From contig NZ_AUBC01000014.1 of assembly GCF_000429045.1 (NCBI RefSeq), forward strand, positions 62,001-126,000: DNA of 64,000 nt, written 5' to 3'. The position numbers and the translations under genes are program-made. Numbering within the stretch: the stretch's first letter is position 1; every line of letters begins with the position of its first letter. The notes under the pieces were generated by a model that saw nothing but the letters and a program-made list of their open reading frames with translations, ran no database searches and was not told where the DNA came from. This document shows positions 9,290 through 18,482 of the stretch, in pieces. This DNA is from Salinarimonas rosea DSM 21201 (GTDB lineage Bacteria > Pseudomonadota > Alphaproteobacteria > Rhizobiales > Beijerinckiaceae).

Positions 9290-9595
9290 CTCGGGGGTCC
9301 TCCGGTTTCGCCTCGCTGCGCCCGTCCCCGGCCGTCGCTCCCTGGCCCGCGACCCCTTCCCCGCGCGTCGCCTCGCGGCGTCCGCTGGGGGAGGTCGTCT
9401 CTCGTGTGGAGCCTCCTCTTGCATGGGCGATGCCAATCCCGCGCACGGCCCGCCGGCCGGCGTTCGCGCCAGCGCGTGGGTGCGAGGCTGCCGCGAAAGG
9501 CGACGCCGGCCTGCCCAGCTCGTATGCAGTTGCTATGGAACTGACATGTCAGATGCCGTCCCGCCGGGGCGGTGCCGAGCCGGCCCGGCGGCGGC
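9290..9595 (-). promoter_or_regulatory. Promoter region of the TRAP operon
   Basis: A 306-bp gap between the GntR stop and the dctP start, both genes reading left. I see no gene in it. The end near the GntR gene has lower GC and holds the palindrome at 9541-9552; the TRAP operon promoter should lie here. Confidence 0.5.
9541..9552. promoter_or_regulatory. Candidate operator, 12-bp perfect palindrome
   Basis: CTGACATGTCAG is a perfect palindrome about 250 bp upstream of dctP and 44 bp past the GntR stop. FCD-type GntR regulators bind short palindromes of this kind, so it is a candidate site for the adjacent regulator. No experiment-backed motif is matched. Confidence 0.4.
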
Positions 9596-10315
9596 TCACA
9601 TCATCGCGTCGAGCGTGCGCCGGGTATAGTCCTCGACGTAGTCGACGAGCGCGTCCGAGGCCGCCTGCGCCGCCGCCTCGTCGCCGGCGGCGATCGCCCG
9701 GCAGATGGCGCCGTGCAGGCGCGAGACCCGCGGGATGTCGCCGAAGCGCTCGAAGGCGAGGAACCAGAAGCGCCGCGTCTGCGCCTGGATCGGCGCCATC
9801 GCCGCGGCGGCGTACTTGTTCTGCGCGCTCGCGGCGAGCAGCGCGTTGAAGTCGCGATCGGCCGCGATGAAGGCGGCCTCTGCCTCCTGCGCCTCGGCCT
9901 CGCCGAAGCGCGCGGCGAGGGCCGCGAAGCGCGCGCGCGTCTCCCGGTCTGCGAGGCGTGCGGCGCGCCCGGCCATGATCCGCTCGAGCCCGCGGCGCAC
10001 CTCGATGAGCTTGAACTGGTCGGCGAGATCGATCTCGGAGACGATGGCGCCCGCCCGCGGCAGGATCCTCAGCGTGCCTTCGACGGCGAGCCGCTGCATC
10101 GCCTCGCGTACGGGGGTGCGCCCGAGCCCGAGCCGCTGGGCCATGGCGTTCTCCGAGATGCGGCTGCCGGGCGCCAGCGCGAGGGTGACGATCATCTCCT
10201 CGAGCCGGCGGTAGGCCTGCTGGGCCTGGGTCTCCGACCCGCGCGCCCGCGCCTCCGTCGGGCGCTCCTCCGCGGGAGTCCCGGGAGCGGGCGCGCGCGC
10301 CGCCGCCCCGCTCAT
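9596..10315 (-). CDS. GntR family transcriptional regulator (FadR/FCD type)
   Basis: A 239-residue regulator. Residues about 30-95 form the GntR winged helix, with SRISENAMAQRLGLGRTPVREAMQRLAVEGTL containing the hallmark RTPVREA recognition segment. The C-terminal 130 residues are a helical FCD ligand-binding domain; IEVRRGLERIMAGRAAR and DRDFNALLAASAQNKY supply the usual Asp and His/Asn-type contacts, although I see few of the classic metal-binding histidines. The start ATG at 10315 overlaps the stop of the N-formylglutamate amidohydrolase by 4 bases (ATGA), so the two are translationally coupled. It probably controls the TRAP operon downstream, and possibly its own transcript. Confidence 0.93.
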   Translation of the reverse strand: MSGAAARAPAPGTPAEERPTEARARGSETQAQQAYRRLEEMIVTLALAPGSRISENAMAQRLGLGRTPVREAMQRLAVEGTLRILPRAGAIVSEIDLADQFKLIEVRRGLERIMAGRAARLADRETRARFAALAARFGEAEAQEAEAAFIAADRDFNALLAASAQNKYAAAAMAPIQAQTRRFWFLAFERFGDIPRVSRLHGAICRAIAAGDEAAAQAASDALVDYVEDYTRRTLDAMM

Positions 10316-11256
10316 TCCGCCGCGAGCCCCGCCTCGGCCGGCCCGGCGCCGATGCAGGCGGCGATGGCGGGCAGGACCTCGGCCATGGCGTCGATCAGGT
10401 CGCGGGCGATCGTCGCGAAGGCGGGGCCGCGCGCCAGCGTGCGCTCGTCCATGTAGAGCGCGCGGTTGATCTCGATCTGCAGCGCGTGGCGCCGCGCCGC
10501 CGGCTCGCCGTAGTGCTCGGTGATGAAGCCGCCGGCATAGGGCTTGTTGCGGGCGACCCCGTAGCCGCGCCGGCGCAGCGCCTCCTCGACGAGGTCGGTG
10601 ATCGGCCCCGCGCAGCTCGTGCCGTAGCGATCGCCGAGCACGATGTCGGCGACGCCCATCTCCTCGCGGGCCAGCGAGGACGAGGGCATCGAATGGCAAT
10701 CGATCAGGACCGCGGCGCCGAAGAGCGAGACGGTGCGCTCCACGAGCCGGCGCAGGGTGCGGTGATAGGGCTTGTAGAGCGCCTCGACCCGCGCGAGCCC
10801 CTCCTCGACCCCGAGCTTGCGGGCGTAGATCTCGTGCCCGTCCGCGACGAGGCGGGGGATGGTGCCGAGCCCGCCCGCGACGCGCATCGAGCGGGTGTTG
10901 GCGTAGCCCGGCAGCCGCCCCTCGAACATCCGCGGGTCGAGCTCGTAGGGCTCGCGGTTCACGTCGAGATAGGCGCGGGGAAAGCGCGCGCGCAGCAGCG
11001 GTGCGCCCAGCAGCGGCGCCTCCGCGAACAGACCGTCGACGTGCGCGTCCTCCGAGCGGCGCAGCGCGAGCCCGGACAGGCGGGCGGCGGCGAGGAAGGC
11101 GGGCGGGTAGACCGAGCCGGCGTGCGGCGCGTTGAAGACGACGGGTGCGCTCTGCCGCCCCGGCGCGTCCACCACGAAGGCGGGCGTGAAGTCCGGGTCG
11201 AGATCGGCGTCGCGCGCGAGGTCCGCGCCGAGATCCGTGTCCTGTGCGACGGGCAT
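10312..11256 (-). CDS. N-formylglutamate amidohydrolase family protein
   Basis: A 314-residue enzyme of the N-formylglutamate amidohydrolase (HutG-like) family, which hydrolyses N-formyl-L-glutamate to glutamate and formate at the end of one histidine-degradation route. Visible landmarks are FNAPHAGSVYPP near residue 40, RSEDAHVDGLF, YLDVNREPYELDPRMF, the metal-site segment VLIDCHSMPSSS, and the C-terminal LQIEINRALYMDE. The start at 11256 removes an arginine-rich upstream extension. No other hut gene is in the window, so the true substrate may be another N-acylated amino acid. It lies divergent from cpdR, an arrangement I associate with many Hyphomicrobiales. Confidence 0.92.
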   Translation of the reverse strand: MPVAQDTDLGADLARDADLDPDFTPAFVVDAPGRQSAPVVFNAPHAGSVYPPAFLAAARLSGLALRRSEDAHVDGLFAEAPLLGAPLLRARFPRAYLDVNREPYELDPRMFEGRLPGYANTRSMRVAGGLGTIPRLVADGHEIYARKLGVEEGLARVEALYKPYHRTLRRLVERTVSLFGAAVLIDCHSMPSSSLAREEMGVADIVLGDRYGTSCAGPITDLVEEALRRRGYGVARNKPYAGGFITEHYGEPAARRHALQIEINRALYMDERTLARGPAFATIARDLIDAMAEVLPAIAACIGAGPAEAGLAAE

Positions 11257-11475
11257 GCGGCCTGCCGGGTCTCCGAGCTGATGCGGGCGGCGGCGCCGTC
11301 GAGGCGGCCGCGCCCCGCGCGAGCCTACCAAGATGGGGCGTCTCGCCCCGTCTGTCCATGGCGCAGATCACCGCGGGCCGGTGGATCCGACGGCCCGCTT
11401 CATGGCCTGTTTACGGGCTGGCGGCTTTATGGAACAACGATAGCCGATTCGCACCAGAGCCGATCCGGACGACAG

Positions 11476-11832
11476 ATGAAGATCCTTCTCGCGGAAGACG
11501 ACGACGACATGCGCCGCTTCCTCGCCAAGGCCCTGCAGAACGCGGGCTACGACGTGGCGAGCTTCGACAACGGGCTGTCCGCCTACAATCGCCTGCGGGA
11601 GGAGCCCTTCGAGCTGCTCCTCACCGACATCGTCATGCCCGAGATGGACGGCATCGAGCTCGCGCGCCGCGCCACCGAGCTCGACCCGGACATCAAGGTG
11701 ATGTTCATCACCGGCTTCGCCGCGGTCGCCCTCAACCCGGACACGCAGGCTCCCAAGGACGCCAAGGTCCTCTCCAAGCCCTTCCATCTCAAGGACCTCG
11801 TCAACGAGGTGGAGAAGCTGCTCGCCGCCTGA
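11476..11832 (+). CDS. cpdR: Response regulator CpdR
   Basis: A 118-residue stand-alone receiver domain. The acidic pocket is EDDDD (residues 7-11), the phosphorylation site is D51 in LLTDIVMPEMDG, the switch Thr lies in MFITGF, and the conserved Lys is in VLSKPFHLKDL. Length and sequence match CpdR, the single-domain regulator that, when unphosphorylated, helps place ClpXP at the pole and promotes CtrA and PdeA turnover in alphaproteobacteria. It is phosphorylated through the CckA-ChpT relay, whose genes are outside the window. The ATG at 11476 begins exactly at the receiver fold. It stands alone, with tRNA-Val downstream. Confidence 0.93.
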   Translation: MKILLAEDDDDMRRFLAKALQNAGYDVASFDNGLSAYNRLREEPFELLLTDIVMPEMDGIELARRATELDPDIKVMFITGFAAVALNPDTQAPKDAKVLSKPFHLKDLVNEVEKLLAA

Positions 11833-11898
11833 GGGCGGCGGGACCGGGCCGTCCCGGGCCGGGCTCGAAGCGGGGTCGAATGCGGTGCATCTTACCGC

Positions 11899-11927
11899 TT
11901 GCATCCCGCGAATCCCTCGGCTATACG
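11899..11927 (+). promoter_or_regulatory. Sigma-70 type promoter of tRNA-Val
   Basis: TTGCAT at 11899-11904, a 17-base spacer, then TATACG at 11922-11927. This places the transcription start about 35 bases before the tRNA. Match to consensus is moderate. Confidence 0.55.
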
Positions 11928-11969
11928 GCCCTCCTCACCGGCGGCGCCCACCCGAAGTCGCCGGTCTCA

Positions 11970-13217
<1,248 letters not shown>

Positions 13218-13221
<4 letters not shown>

Positions 13222-13565
13222 CCTTGATCCTCCTTGAGAAGCGTCCTGACTTGCCGTACCGGGTCGAACGACACCGCCCTGGCGGGCTGCACCCCGAGCG
13301 GCTTTCCTTTGATTGCCGGTGCGCCCCGGTCGAGCTTGGCGGCCACGTATGTCGCGACGTCGATGCGGCGATAGATGACGCGCTGCCCAACCCGCGCTGC
13401 CGGAAGCTCATTGCGCGGAATGCGCCGGACATGGTCGACAGAGCAGCCGAGGGCTGTCGCCACGTTCTCGACGAAAAGAAGATCGGGGTCTGCATACCAG
13501 TGGGGATGACGGCGTCGGTGTTCGTGCGCCAAGCGCGTTGCCGTCGTCAAGATACGGTTCGCCAC
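13218..13565 (-). CDS. Excisionase/AlpA-like helix-turn-helix protein
   Basis: A 115-residue protein. Residues about 30-75 (LLFVENVATALGCSVDHVRRIPRNELPAARVGQRVIYRRIDVATYV) match the MerR-like winged HTH of excisionase-family proteins: a helix-turn-helix, then a basic wing ending in a tyrosine strand, then a helix. Such proteins bend DNA at the attachment site and steer integrase towards excision, or act as AlpA-type regulators. Its stop overlaps the integrase start by 4 bases, giving a coupled xis-int pair. Two copies of the dispersed palindrome lie just upstream of its start. Family assignment is good; direction control is inferred from context. Confidence 0.75.
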
Positions 13566-13895
13566 AGACTTATCCTCGACTCGCTTTACTGCTGTCTACA
13601 TGTGAAATTTCGATAGCGTTTGATCTCAAGTCAGTCAAGTGGAAGGCATTTTGCAACCCGTTGCAAATTCTGTCGGTGTGAGGGTTTTGTAGGTGAACGA
13701 AAATTGATCGACACAGAGGAAAAGTCGAATTTGCAACGGGGTGCAAAATGTTTCGTTTGACGGGCTGCTAGCCATCTTCTATCGCCTTTCTCTCTGGCGA
13801 TCACTGTCGCCTGCCCAGAAATCTCGACCAGCGAGTGAATGCTCCAGCGTGGTGCAGTAGTTCGCTTGGATCCTGACTAGCAGCGGAGCAAAACC
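13566..13895. promoter_or_regulatory. AT-rich divergent control region of the element
   Basis: A 330-bp gap between the divergent HTH/integrase pair and the replication-type gene. It has clearly lower GC than its surroundings and holds two copies of the palindromic motif (13651-13666 and 13731-13746, 80 bp apart), each flanked by A/T-rich sequence. It probably contains both divergent promoters and could also be the replication origin of the excised form. I see no gene. Confidence 0.55.
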
Positions 13896-14933
13896 TTGGA
13901 TCTAGAAATCGAAGCCGACGCGTGCGGCAGTGCGGGCGACGACACTCTGCGCTGGAGCGAACACGACCCGAAAAGTCCGACAAGGCAGCTTTACTACACC
14001 AGGAAGCTCTTTCGAGAGTGGCGCGCTGCACTGTCGGACCGAGAATTTGCGGTGTTCTCCTTCATTCTCGACCATACATGCGGGTGGGGACGTGATCACT
14101 TCCTCTTCACCTACCGCAGCTTCGACGAGGGGACCTACCACAGTCAGGGACTGAGCCGATCGAAGCCGCAGGTCCGCGAAACGCTGCGGGCGCTGGCCGA
14201 GAAAGGTGCGATCATCATCGGTAGCAACAAGAGAGATGGGCAGACTATCAAACCAAATCTACAGTGGAGTCCAGCTGTACTGCCGCCACCGGCTAAGCGG
14301 TGCCCACCCCCTCCGGAAAAGCGGGGGGGTGACGTAAGGAAATCCGGCGCGCAGGGGGAAGGCAATCCTTATCCCCTATTAGAAGAGAACCTAGAAGAGA
14401 TATTAGAGGAAAGATCCTCGCCTTCGGCTCGGACGGCCGAGGGGGGCCAAGGCGAAGGGAGCGAGAAGGCTTCCGCCAACTCTCAACCGCCGAATTCGCC
14501 GACTTCGCGGCTTCGAGTTCGCCAGCGTCCGACCTCAATCGCTGAGCGCGGAGCTAGGGAAGGTTGTCGCGCGGGCAGATTGGCCGAGACCGCTTCCGCC
14601 GGCTCGCCGCTCGCTGTCGACCGCACGCGCACCCCAGCCGCGTTTGCGTCCGAGGCGACCTTTGACAGCACGGAACAGCCCCCTGTGCTCCGGCATCCTC
14701 CTGCCCCCGACATCCAGGTCACTTCCCTCTCTCGAAGCAAACAGGGACAGAGTTTCGAGGTCTTGCACCGCGTTGCAATCGCCGCAGCGCCTGAGGAAGC
14801 AAACTTGGTCCGTAGCGCGCCGCGCCTACCGGATTATCCGGGAGAACAGGTTCAGGGACACAAGATCACCCGCACAAGAACGAGTGGCGAAGACAGTGTA
14901 CGAGGCTTGATGGAGCCCGGGTACGACTATTGA
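13896..14933 (+). CDS. Replication-initiator-like winged-helix protein
   Basis: A 345-residue protein. Residues about 30-110 (REWRAALSDREFAVFSFILDHTCGWGRDHF, then SRSKPQVRETLRALAEKGAII) look like the N-terminal winged helix of phage replication proteins of the O/DnaD-like type, which bind origin DNA. The remainder is low-complexity and Pro/Ser/Glu-rich, with no helicase or primase motif. The start is TTG at 13896: there is an in-frame TAG 18 bases upstream, and a GGAG sits 7 bases before the TTG. It is the first gene rightwards from the control region. A replication or regulatory role is inferred from the N-terminal fold and position. Confidence 0.6.
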   Translation: MDLEIEADACGSAGDDTLRWSEHDPKSPTRQLYYTRKLFREWRAALSDREFAVFSFILDHTCGWGRDHFLFTYRSFDEGTYHSQGLSRSKPQVRETLRALAEKGAIIIGSNKRDGQTIKPNLQWSPAVLPPPAKRCPPPPEKRGGDVRKSGAQGEGNPYPLLEENLEEILEERSSPSARTAEGGQGEGSEKASANSQPPNSPTSRLRVRQRPTSIAERGAREGCRAGRLAETASAGSPLAVDRTRTPAAFASEATFDSTEQPPVLRHPPAPDIQVTSLSRSKQGQSFEVLHRVAIAAAPEEANLVRSAPRLPDYPGEQVQGHKITRTRTSGEDSVRGLMEPGYDY

Positions 14934-14992
14934 CACCATGTAGACGTCGGAATAGCGTGAATTTCACCGGATCGAAAGCGGAAGGCATCGTT

Positions 14993-15178
14993 ATGAAAAC
15001 GCAGACGACTACTGTAGGGGTTCGCGTACCCGCGCCCCTGTTGGAGAAGCTGGATCGCGCGGTTCAGGACCGGCGCAGCCGGGGAGAGCGGGGCGCAAGC
15101 CGCGCCGGGGTCGTGCTCGACCTCGTGCGAGCCGGCGTCGGAGCCGTGCAACCCGTTGCGCAGGAGGCCGCCCGATGA
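14993..15178 (+). CDS. Small ribbon-helix-helix-like protein
   Basis: A 61-residue protein. After MKTQTTT comes VGVRVPAPLLEKLDRAVQDRR and a second helix ASRAGVVLDLVRAGV, the strand-helix-helix pattern of RHH (CopG/Arc) DNA-binding proteins. These act as dimeric repressors, antitoxins or partition proteins. The ATG at 14993 follows a GGAAGG-like site. Its stop overlaps the next start by 4 bases (ATGA). No toxin partner of a known type follows. It could bind the dispersed palindrome, but this is only a suggestion. Confidence 0.65.
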   Translation: MKTQTTTVGVRVPAPLLEKLDRAVQDRRSRGERGASRAGVVLDLVRAGVGAVQPVAQEAAR

Positions 15179-15678
15179 TCCCGACGTCGTTCATCGATCT
15201 GCCCGCACAAGACACGCCCAAGGACCGCGAGATGCGCCAGCGCGCGGCCGAGGCGACAAAGCTCTTCGGCGGCTCCGCTCGCGTCTCAGGGCGCGGCCTC
15301 GACTTCTCCCAGCCAAGCGCCGGCACGGTTCGGCCCTCGGGCATGGCTTCGACGCTCGATCTCTACGGCGAGGTGGTGCCCCATGCGGCCGCTCAGCGGG
15401 CCGAGGCGGAGCGGCGGCTTGACGCCATCCCGGCCGACATTCGTGAGCTGTCGCGCCGAGGGCTCGACCTCAGCGACCTGGAGGCCGTCGTTGTCCTGCG
15501 CCGCGACTACCGGGCCGGCGGTGAGCAGCCCATCCCGGTCCAACGGGGTGCTCTCGGGCGGGCGATCGGTGTCAGCGCCGACCGCGCCGAGGCCATCATC
15601 GATCGCCTGACGCAGGCGGGCGTGCTCCGCCGGCATGCGACAGCCGGCACCGTCCCGTACTTCCGCCTGATCGTCTGA
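15175..15678 (+). CDS. Hypothetical protein with C-terminal winged-helix-like region
   Basis: A 167-residue soluble protein that I do not recognise. The N-terminal half is polar (DTPKDREMRQRAAEATKLFGG). The C-terminal 60 residues (RGALGRAIGVSADRAEAIIDRLTQAGVLRRHATAGTVPYFRLIV) read like a winged helix: a helix-turn-helix, then GVLRR and a beta wing. It is coupled to the RHH gene by a 4-base overlap. A DNA-binding or regulatory role is plausible from the fold-like pattern and the partner. Confidence 0.6.
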   Translation: MIPTSFIDLPAQDTPKDREMRQRAAEATKLFGGSARVSGRGLDFSQPSAGTVRPSGMASTLDLYGEVVPHAAAQRAEAERRLDAIPADIRELSRRGLDLSDLEAVVVLRRDYRAGGEQPIPVQRGALGRAIGVSADRAEAIIDRLTQAGVLRRHATAGTVPYFRLIV

Positions 15679-15804
15679 CCCTATCCCCGATCGGCGCGCC
15701 TCGGAGGGGTCACCGAGAGCGCCGCGCGCCCCCGCCTGCCCCGCCTTCACGTTCGCGGGCGGGGGCCACCCTTCTCTCCTCCCCCAGCACTACGAGGTCC
15801 CATC

Positions 15805-16146
15805 ATGACGCCTCTCATCGAGAGGAGCGGCCGCGCTTGGCAGGCCCTCTCCGACGCCGCTCTCCTCATCCAGCAGCGAGGCGGCGACGCTGTGAACCTC
15901 GGCTTCGACCGCGTTCCCGGCTCCGCGCCCCATACCCTCTTCCTTCTCAGCGCCGTCTTCCGGGCCACCCGGCAACGTGCCGAGCAGCTTCTCGCCGATG
16001 CGCTCGCGGCCGCCGAGGCCGGAGGATGGCGCGCCTTCGGGCGGCTGGAGGATGAGGCCGCCAAGGAGAAGAAGGGCTTGGACACGCACGAGCATGAGCT
16101 TCTGATCATGGCGCTCGTCGACGTGCCCGAGCCGGAGACCGTGTAG
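15805..16146 (+). CDS. Hypothetical protein
   Basis: A 113-residue acidic helical protein (starts MTPLIERSGRAWQALSDAAL, ends VDVPEPETV) with a helical block around RQRAEQLLADALAAAEAGGWRAFGRLEDE. No motif is recognised. It lies 2 bases before the terminase-small-like gene on the same strand, so the two are probably cotranscribed and may work together. Confidence 0.6.
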   Translation: MTPLIERSGRAWQALSDAALLIQQRGGDAVNLGFDRVPGSAPHTLFLLSAVFRATRQRAEQLLADALAAAEAGGWRAFGRLEDEAAKEKKGLDTHEHELLIMALVDVPEPETV

Positions 16147-16148
16147 CC

Positions 16149-16949
16149 ATGGCTCGCCGGTGCACCATCTGCGCAAGCCTCGACCGGCTCGCGATCGAGC
16201 AGGAGCTGCGCGACGAGACCCGCTCCCTCTCGAAGCTCGCGGCCGCCTACGGGCTCAGCAAGACCTCCCTGCTGCGCCACCGCGATCGCCACATGGCTGC
16301 CGAGCCGGTGCAACGGGGTGCACGAACGCCGGAGCCTGCGCCGCTCTTCCTCGAAGGCGCGGCCCCCACCGTGCCGACCTCCCCGGCCAGCGAGCCGATC
16401 GACGAGGCCACTGCCGCCTTCCTCCTCGACCAGCGGCGCAGCAAGGCTCTCATGATGCGCGCCCGAGGTATCAGCGCCGTGGCGATCGCCCGGGCGCTCG
16501 ACGTCTCCGACCGGACCGTGAGGGAATGGTGGGCCGAGGCCCGAGACGAACAGATCGCCCGCGTGCGCGCCGAAACCGCCGAGACCCTTGTTGCCCGGAT
16601 CATCGGTTCCCACGACCAGCGCGCCCGGGACATCTACCACATCGCCGATCGAGCGAAGGCCGATGGCGACCTGCGTGCAGCCCTCGCGGCGCTGCGCCAG
16701 CTCAGAGAGGACGAGCACGCCACCTTCGACAGGGTCCACACCGTCGGAGCCTTCGACAGGTTCAGGCGCGCCGGCGCAGCCAGCGATGACGCGCCCGGGG
16801 CTCAGTCGGCCCGCTTCATCCAGGAGAGCCTAGCGGAGATCGCCGCCATCTTCTCGGGGAGCCCCGTCCGACCCGACTGGGAAGCATGCCTCATCAAGCA
16901 TGAGGCCGGCGAGACCGAGGGCTGGCGCTCCGCGAGCGACCCGGCGTGA
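16149..16949 (+). CDS. HTH protein resembling phage terminase small subunits
   Basis: A 266-residue protein. It opens with a Cys pair and His cluster (RRCTICASLDRL ... LRHRDRHM) around an HTH (LSKLAAAYGLSKTSLL), a pattern frequent in phage-borne DNA-binding and small-terminase-like proteins. A second HTH follows at about residues 100-125 (MMRARGISAVAIARALDVSDRTVREWW). The C-terminal part is helical and charged. Small terminases recognise phage DNA for packaging; satellites often carry their own copy to redirect packaging. That role is inference: no large subunit is present, and a plain regulator remains possible. One dispersed palindrome copy (16308) is inside the gene. Confidence 0.55.
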   Translation: MARRCTICASLDRLAIEQELRDETRSLSKLAAAYGLSKTSLLRHRDRHMAAEPVQRGARTPEPAPLFLEGAAPTVPTSPASEPIDEATAAFLLDQRRSKALMMRARGISAVAIARALDVSDRTVREWWAEARDEQIARVRAETAETLVARIIGSHDQRARDIYHIADRAKADGDLRAALAALRQLREDEHATFDRVHTVGAFDRFRRAGAASDDAPGAQSARFIQESLAEIAAIFSGSPVRPDWEACLIKHEAGETEGWRSASDPA

Positions 16950-17027
16950 CCAGCCCCGTCGAAGCGGACCGAGGATGCGCATCCGGCTCTCTCGCTGTAG
17001 CATCCTGCACGATGAACGGGGGGCGAG

Positions 17028-17501
17028 ATGAGCGAGAAGGACGACCCGCATTACTGGGCCAAGCGCAGGCATGAGCGCTTCGACGAGGATTACGCGGAGG
17101 CGAACAAGGCCACCGCTGAGTCAGGCGTCCAGGCGGTCCGCGCCGCCTTCCTGCTCAATGGCGGAGCCTGTATCGCCCTGCTCACCTTTCTCGGCCGGAA
17201 CGCTGGGACCGAGACCGCCGGCGACTTGTTCTGGGCTGCGGTGCTCTTCTCTCTGGGCGCGGCGCTCGCCGCCTTCGCCGCCGGCGCGACCTACCTCACG
17301 AACCATCTCTATGTGAGCGCCAAGGCGGAAATGACGCGCGATCTCACGCACCCGTTCGTTCACGAGACCAAGGCGTCGAAGCGGCTCGTAGGCTGGGGTG
17401 ACTTCTTCAAGGTCGTCGCCATCATTTGCGTGCTCGCCTCCTACGCAGGCTTCATGGCCGGCGTATGGGCTGCTTACGCGGCCACCGTCCCATCCGCGTA
17501 G
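17028..17501 (+). CDS. Hypothetical membrane protein
   Basis: A 157-residue protein with a charged N-terminus (MSEKDDPHYWAKRRHERFDEDYAEAN) and three hydrophobic helices (AAFLLNGGACIALLTFL; LFWAAVLFSLGAALAAFAAGATYL; FKVVAIICVLASYAGFMAGVWAAYA). The long amphipathic N-terminus suggests a cytosolic domain ahead of a small membrane bundle. Similar small proteins accompany accessory gene sets, but I cannot name a family. It follows the terminase-small-like gene by 78 bases and is followed by a hairpin at 17518. Confidence 0.65.
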   Translation: MSEKDDPHYWAKRRHERFDEDYAEANKATAESGVQAVRAAFLLNGGACIALLTFLGRNAGTETAGDLFWAAVLFSLGAALAAFAAGATYLTNHLYVSAKAEMTRDLTHPFVHETKASKRLVGWGDFFKVVAIICVLASYAGFMAGVWAAYAATVPSA

Positions 17502-17517
17502 CCGCCGCAGATCAGCC

Positions 17518-17581
17518 GAAGCGGACCGGCCCGGTTCGGTCCGCTTCCGCCTCGGGTGTTTTCAAGCGGATCGGTCCGCTT
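17518..17581. terminator. Nested inverted repeats after the membrane protein gene
   Basis: GAAGCGGACCG (17518-17528) pairs with CGGTCCGCTTC (17537-17547), a perfect 11-bp stem with an 8-base loop. A second, shorter hairpin AAGCGGA/TCCGCTT follows at 17564-17581. The same GAAGCGGACCG unit also occurs near 16965. There is no T run, so this may be a weak terminator or a repeated binding site. Confidence 0.45.
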
Positions 17582-17753
17582 CCTTGGGCGTCGTCTGGAA
17601 GTGGAAGCTTCGAGGACCCCCATTGCGTCCGGCCATCAGGGCCGCGATGATCGGATCGGCTGTCCCCGCCGCCGGCTCGTGCGGACGGCGGGGTGCCCCA
17701 GCCAGGAGCGTGGAGCGCTGGATTTATGTAAGCCTTCCTCGTCTCGTGTACGA

Positions 17754-18068
17754 TCAATCCGGCCTGTGCTGGTACCGCCAGTGATCCTGCCAGAAACCTG
17801 CATAGAGATCGTGTAGCGCGTCATCTTCGACGCTGTACTTAAAGTTCGGGTAGTCGATTTCCTCGATGCGGTCAGCGATTAATTTGGCAAATCGGGACTT
17901 GGGGACAAAAACTCGGCATGCGTAGTCGGCGTTCGGCGTGTCGATAATGTCGTAATCAGGAAACAATATCTTCAAGTGAGCGCGCTTACGCCCTCTTATA
18001 ACAAGTACGCTCAGATCGCTGCGATCCTGGACGGCCGAAATGAAGGCGTCATTAAAGCAAATCCACAT
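17754..18068 (-). CDS. Hypothetical protein (MWICFNDAF family)
   Basis: A 104-residue protein beginning MWICFNDAFISAVQDR, with VFVPKSRFAKLIADRIEEIDYPNFK and an aromatic C-terminus. I recall this N-terminal signature and the IDYPNFK motif from a widespread family of unknown function often found in accessory regions. GC is well below the neighbouring genes. It lies downstream of the 106-aa gene at 18107 on the same strand, so the two may be a pair. The function is unknown. Confidence 0.7.
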   Translation of the reverse strand: MWICFNDAFISAVQDRSDLSVLVIRGRKRAHLKILFPDYDIIDTPNADYACRVFVPKSRFAKLIADRIEEIDYPNFKYSVEDDALHDLYAGFWQDHWRYQHRPD

Positions 18069-18106
18069 TGATTCACCTCCTGGATCAAGACAACTAGGGA
18101 TAAATG

Positions 18107-18427
18107 CTACACGATCAAACTTTTTCTGCTTCGGTGGTGCAAATTTCCTTCCCAGGTAACATTTTTAGCCTCGTGTACGGACGTAAGCGTGAAAACGATT
18201 TTCTTCTTGTCATCATATAGGACCTCATACGAAGTGATGATACCGCCAAAATATGAGACTTGTTTTTTACTCTGATGGAATAGAATAAGACCGCCTACTA
18301 ACGTTGAAGCTTCATTCTCGGTTAAATCCCAGTTCCCGCTCTTGTATTCTGGGTGGCATGAAGCCCAAATAAGATTGCGATCCTTGCAGATAAGGTGAAT
18401 CTTCGGCATCGTCCAATACTCCATCAA
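18107..18427 (-). CDS. Hypothetical protein, low GC
   Basis: A 106-residue protein (94 if the internal ATG before PKIHLICKDRN is used; RBS evidence does not decide). It is rich in beta-prone segments (VSYFGGIITSYEVLYDDKKKIVFTL) with a basic tail. Base composition is markedly lower in GC than the chromosome. It sits 38 bases upstream of the MWICFNDAF protein. No family is recognised. Confidence 0.6.
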   Translation of the reverse strand: MMEYWTMPKIHLICKDRNLIWASCHPEYKSGNWDLTENEASTLVGGLILFHQSKKQVSYFGGIITSYEVLYDDKKKIVFTLTSVHEAKNVTWEGNLHHRSRKSLIV

Positions 18428-18482
18428 AGCTCTGGATCAGATAAGTTTACCGGACGGTCCGGATACGTTGCTTGTCGAAAAA

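Noticed and set aside
6743..9544. A 933-residue plus-strand reading frame across the TRAP operon
   Set aside because: The sequence is low-complexity and lies antisense to three recognised transporter genes.
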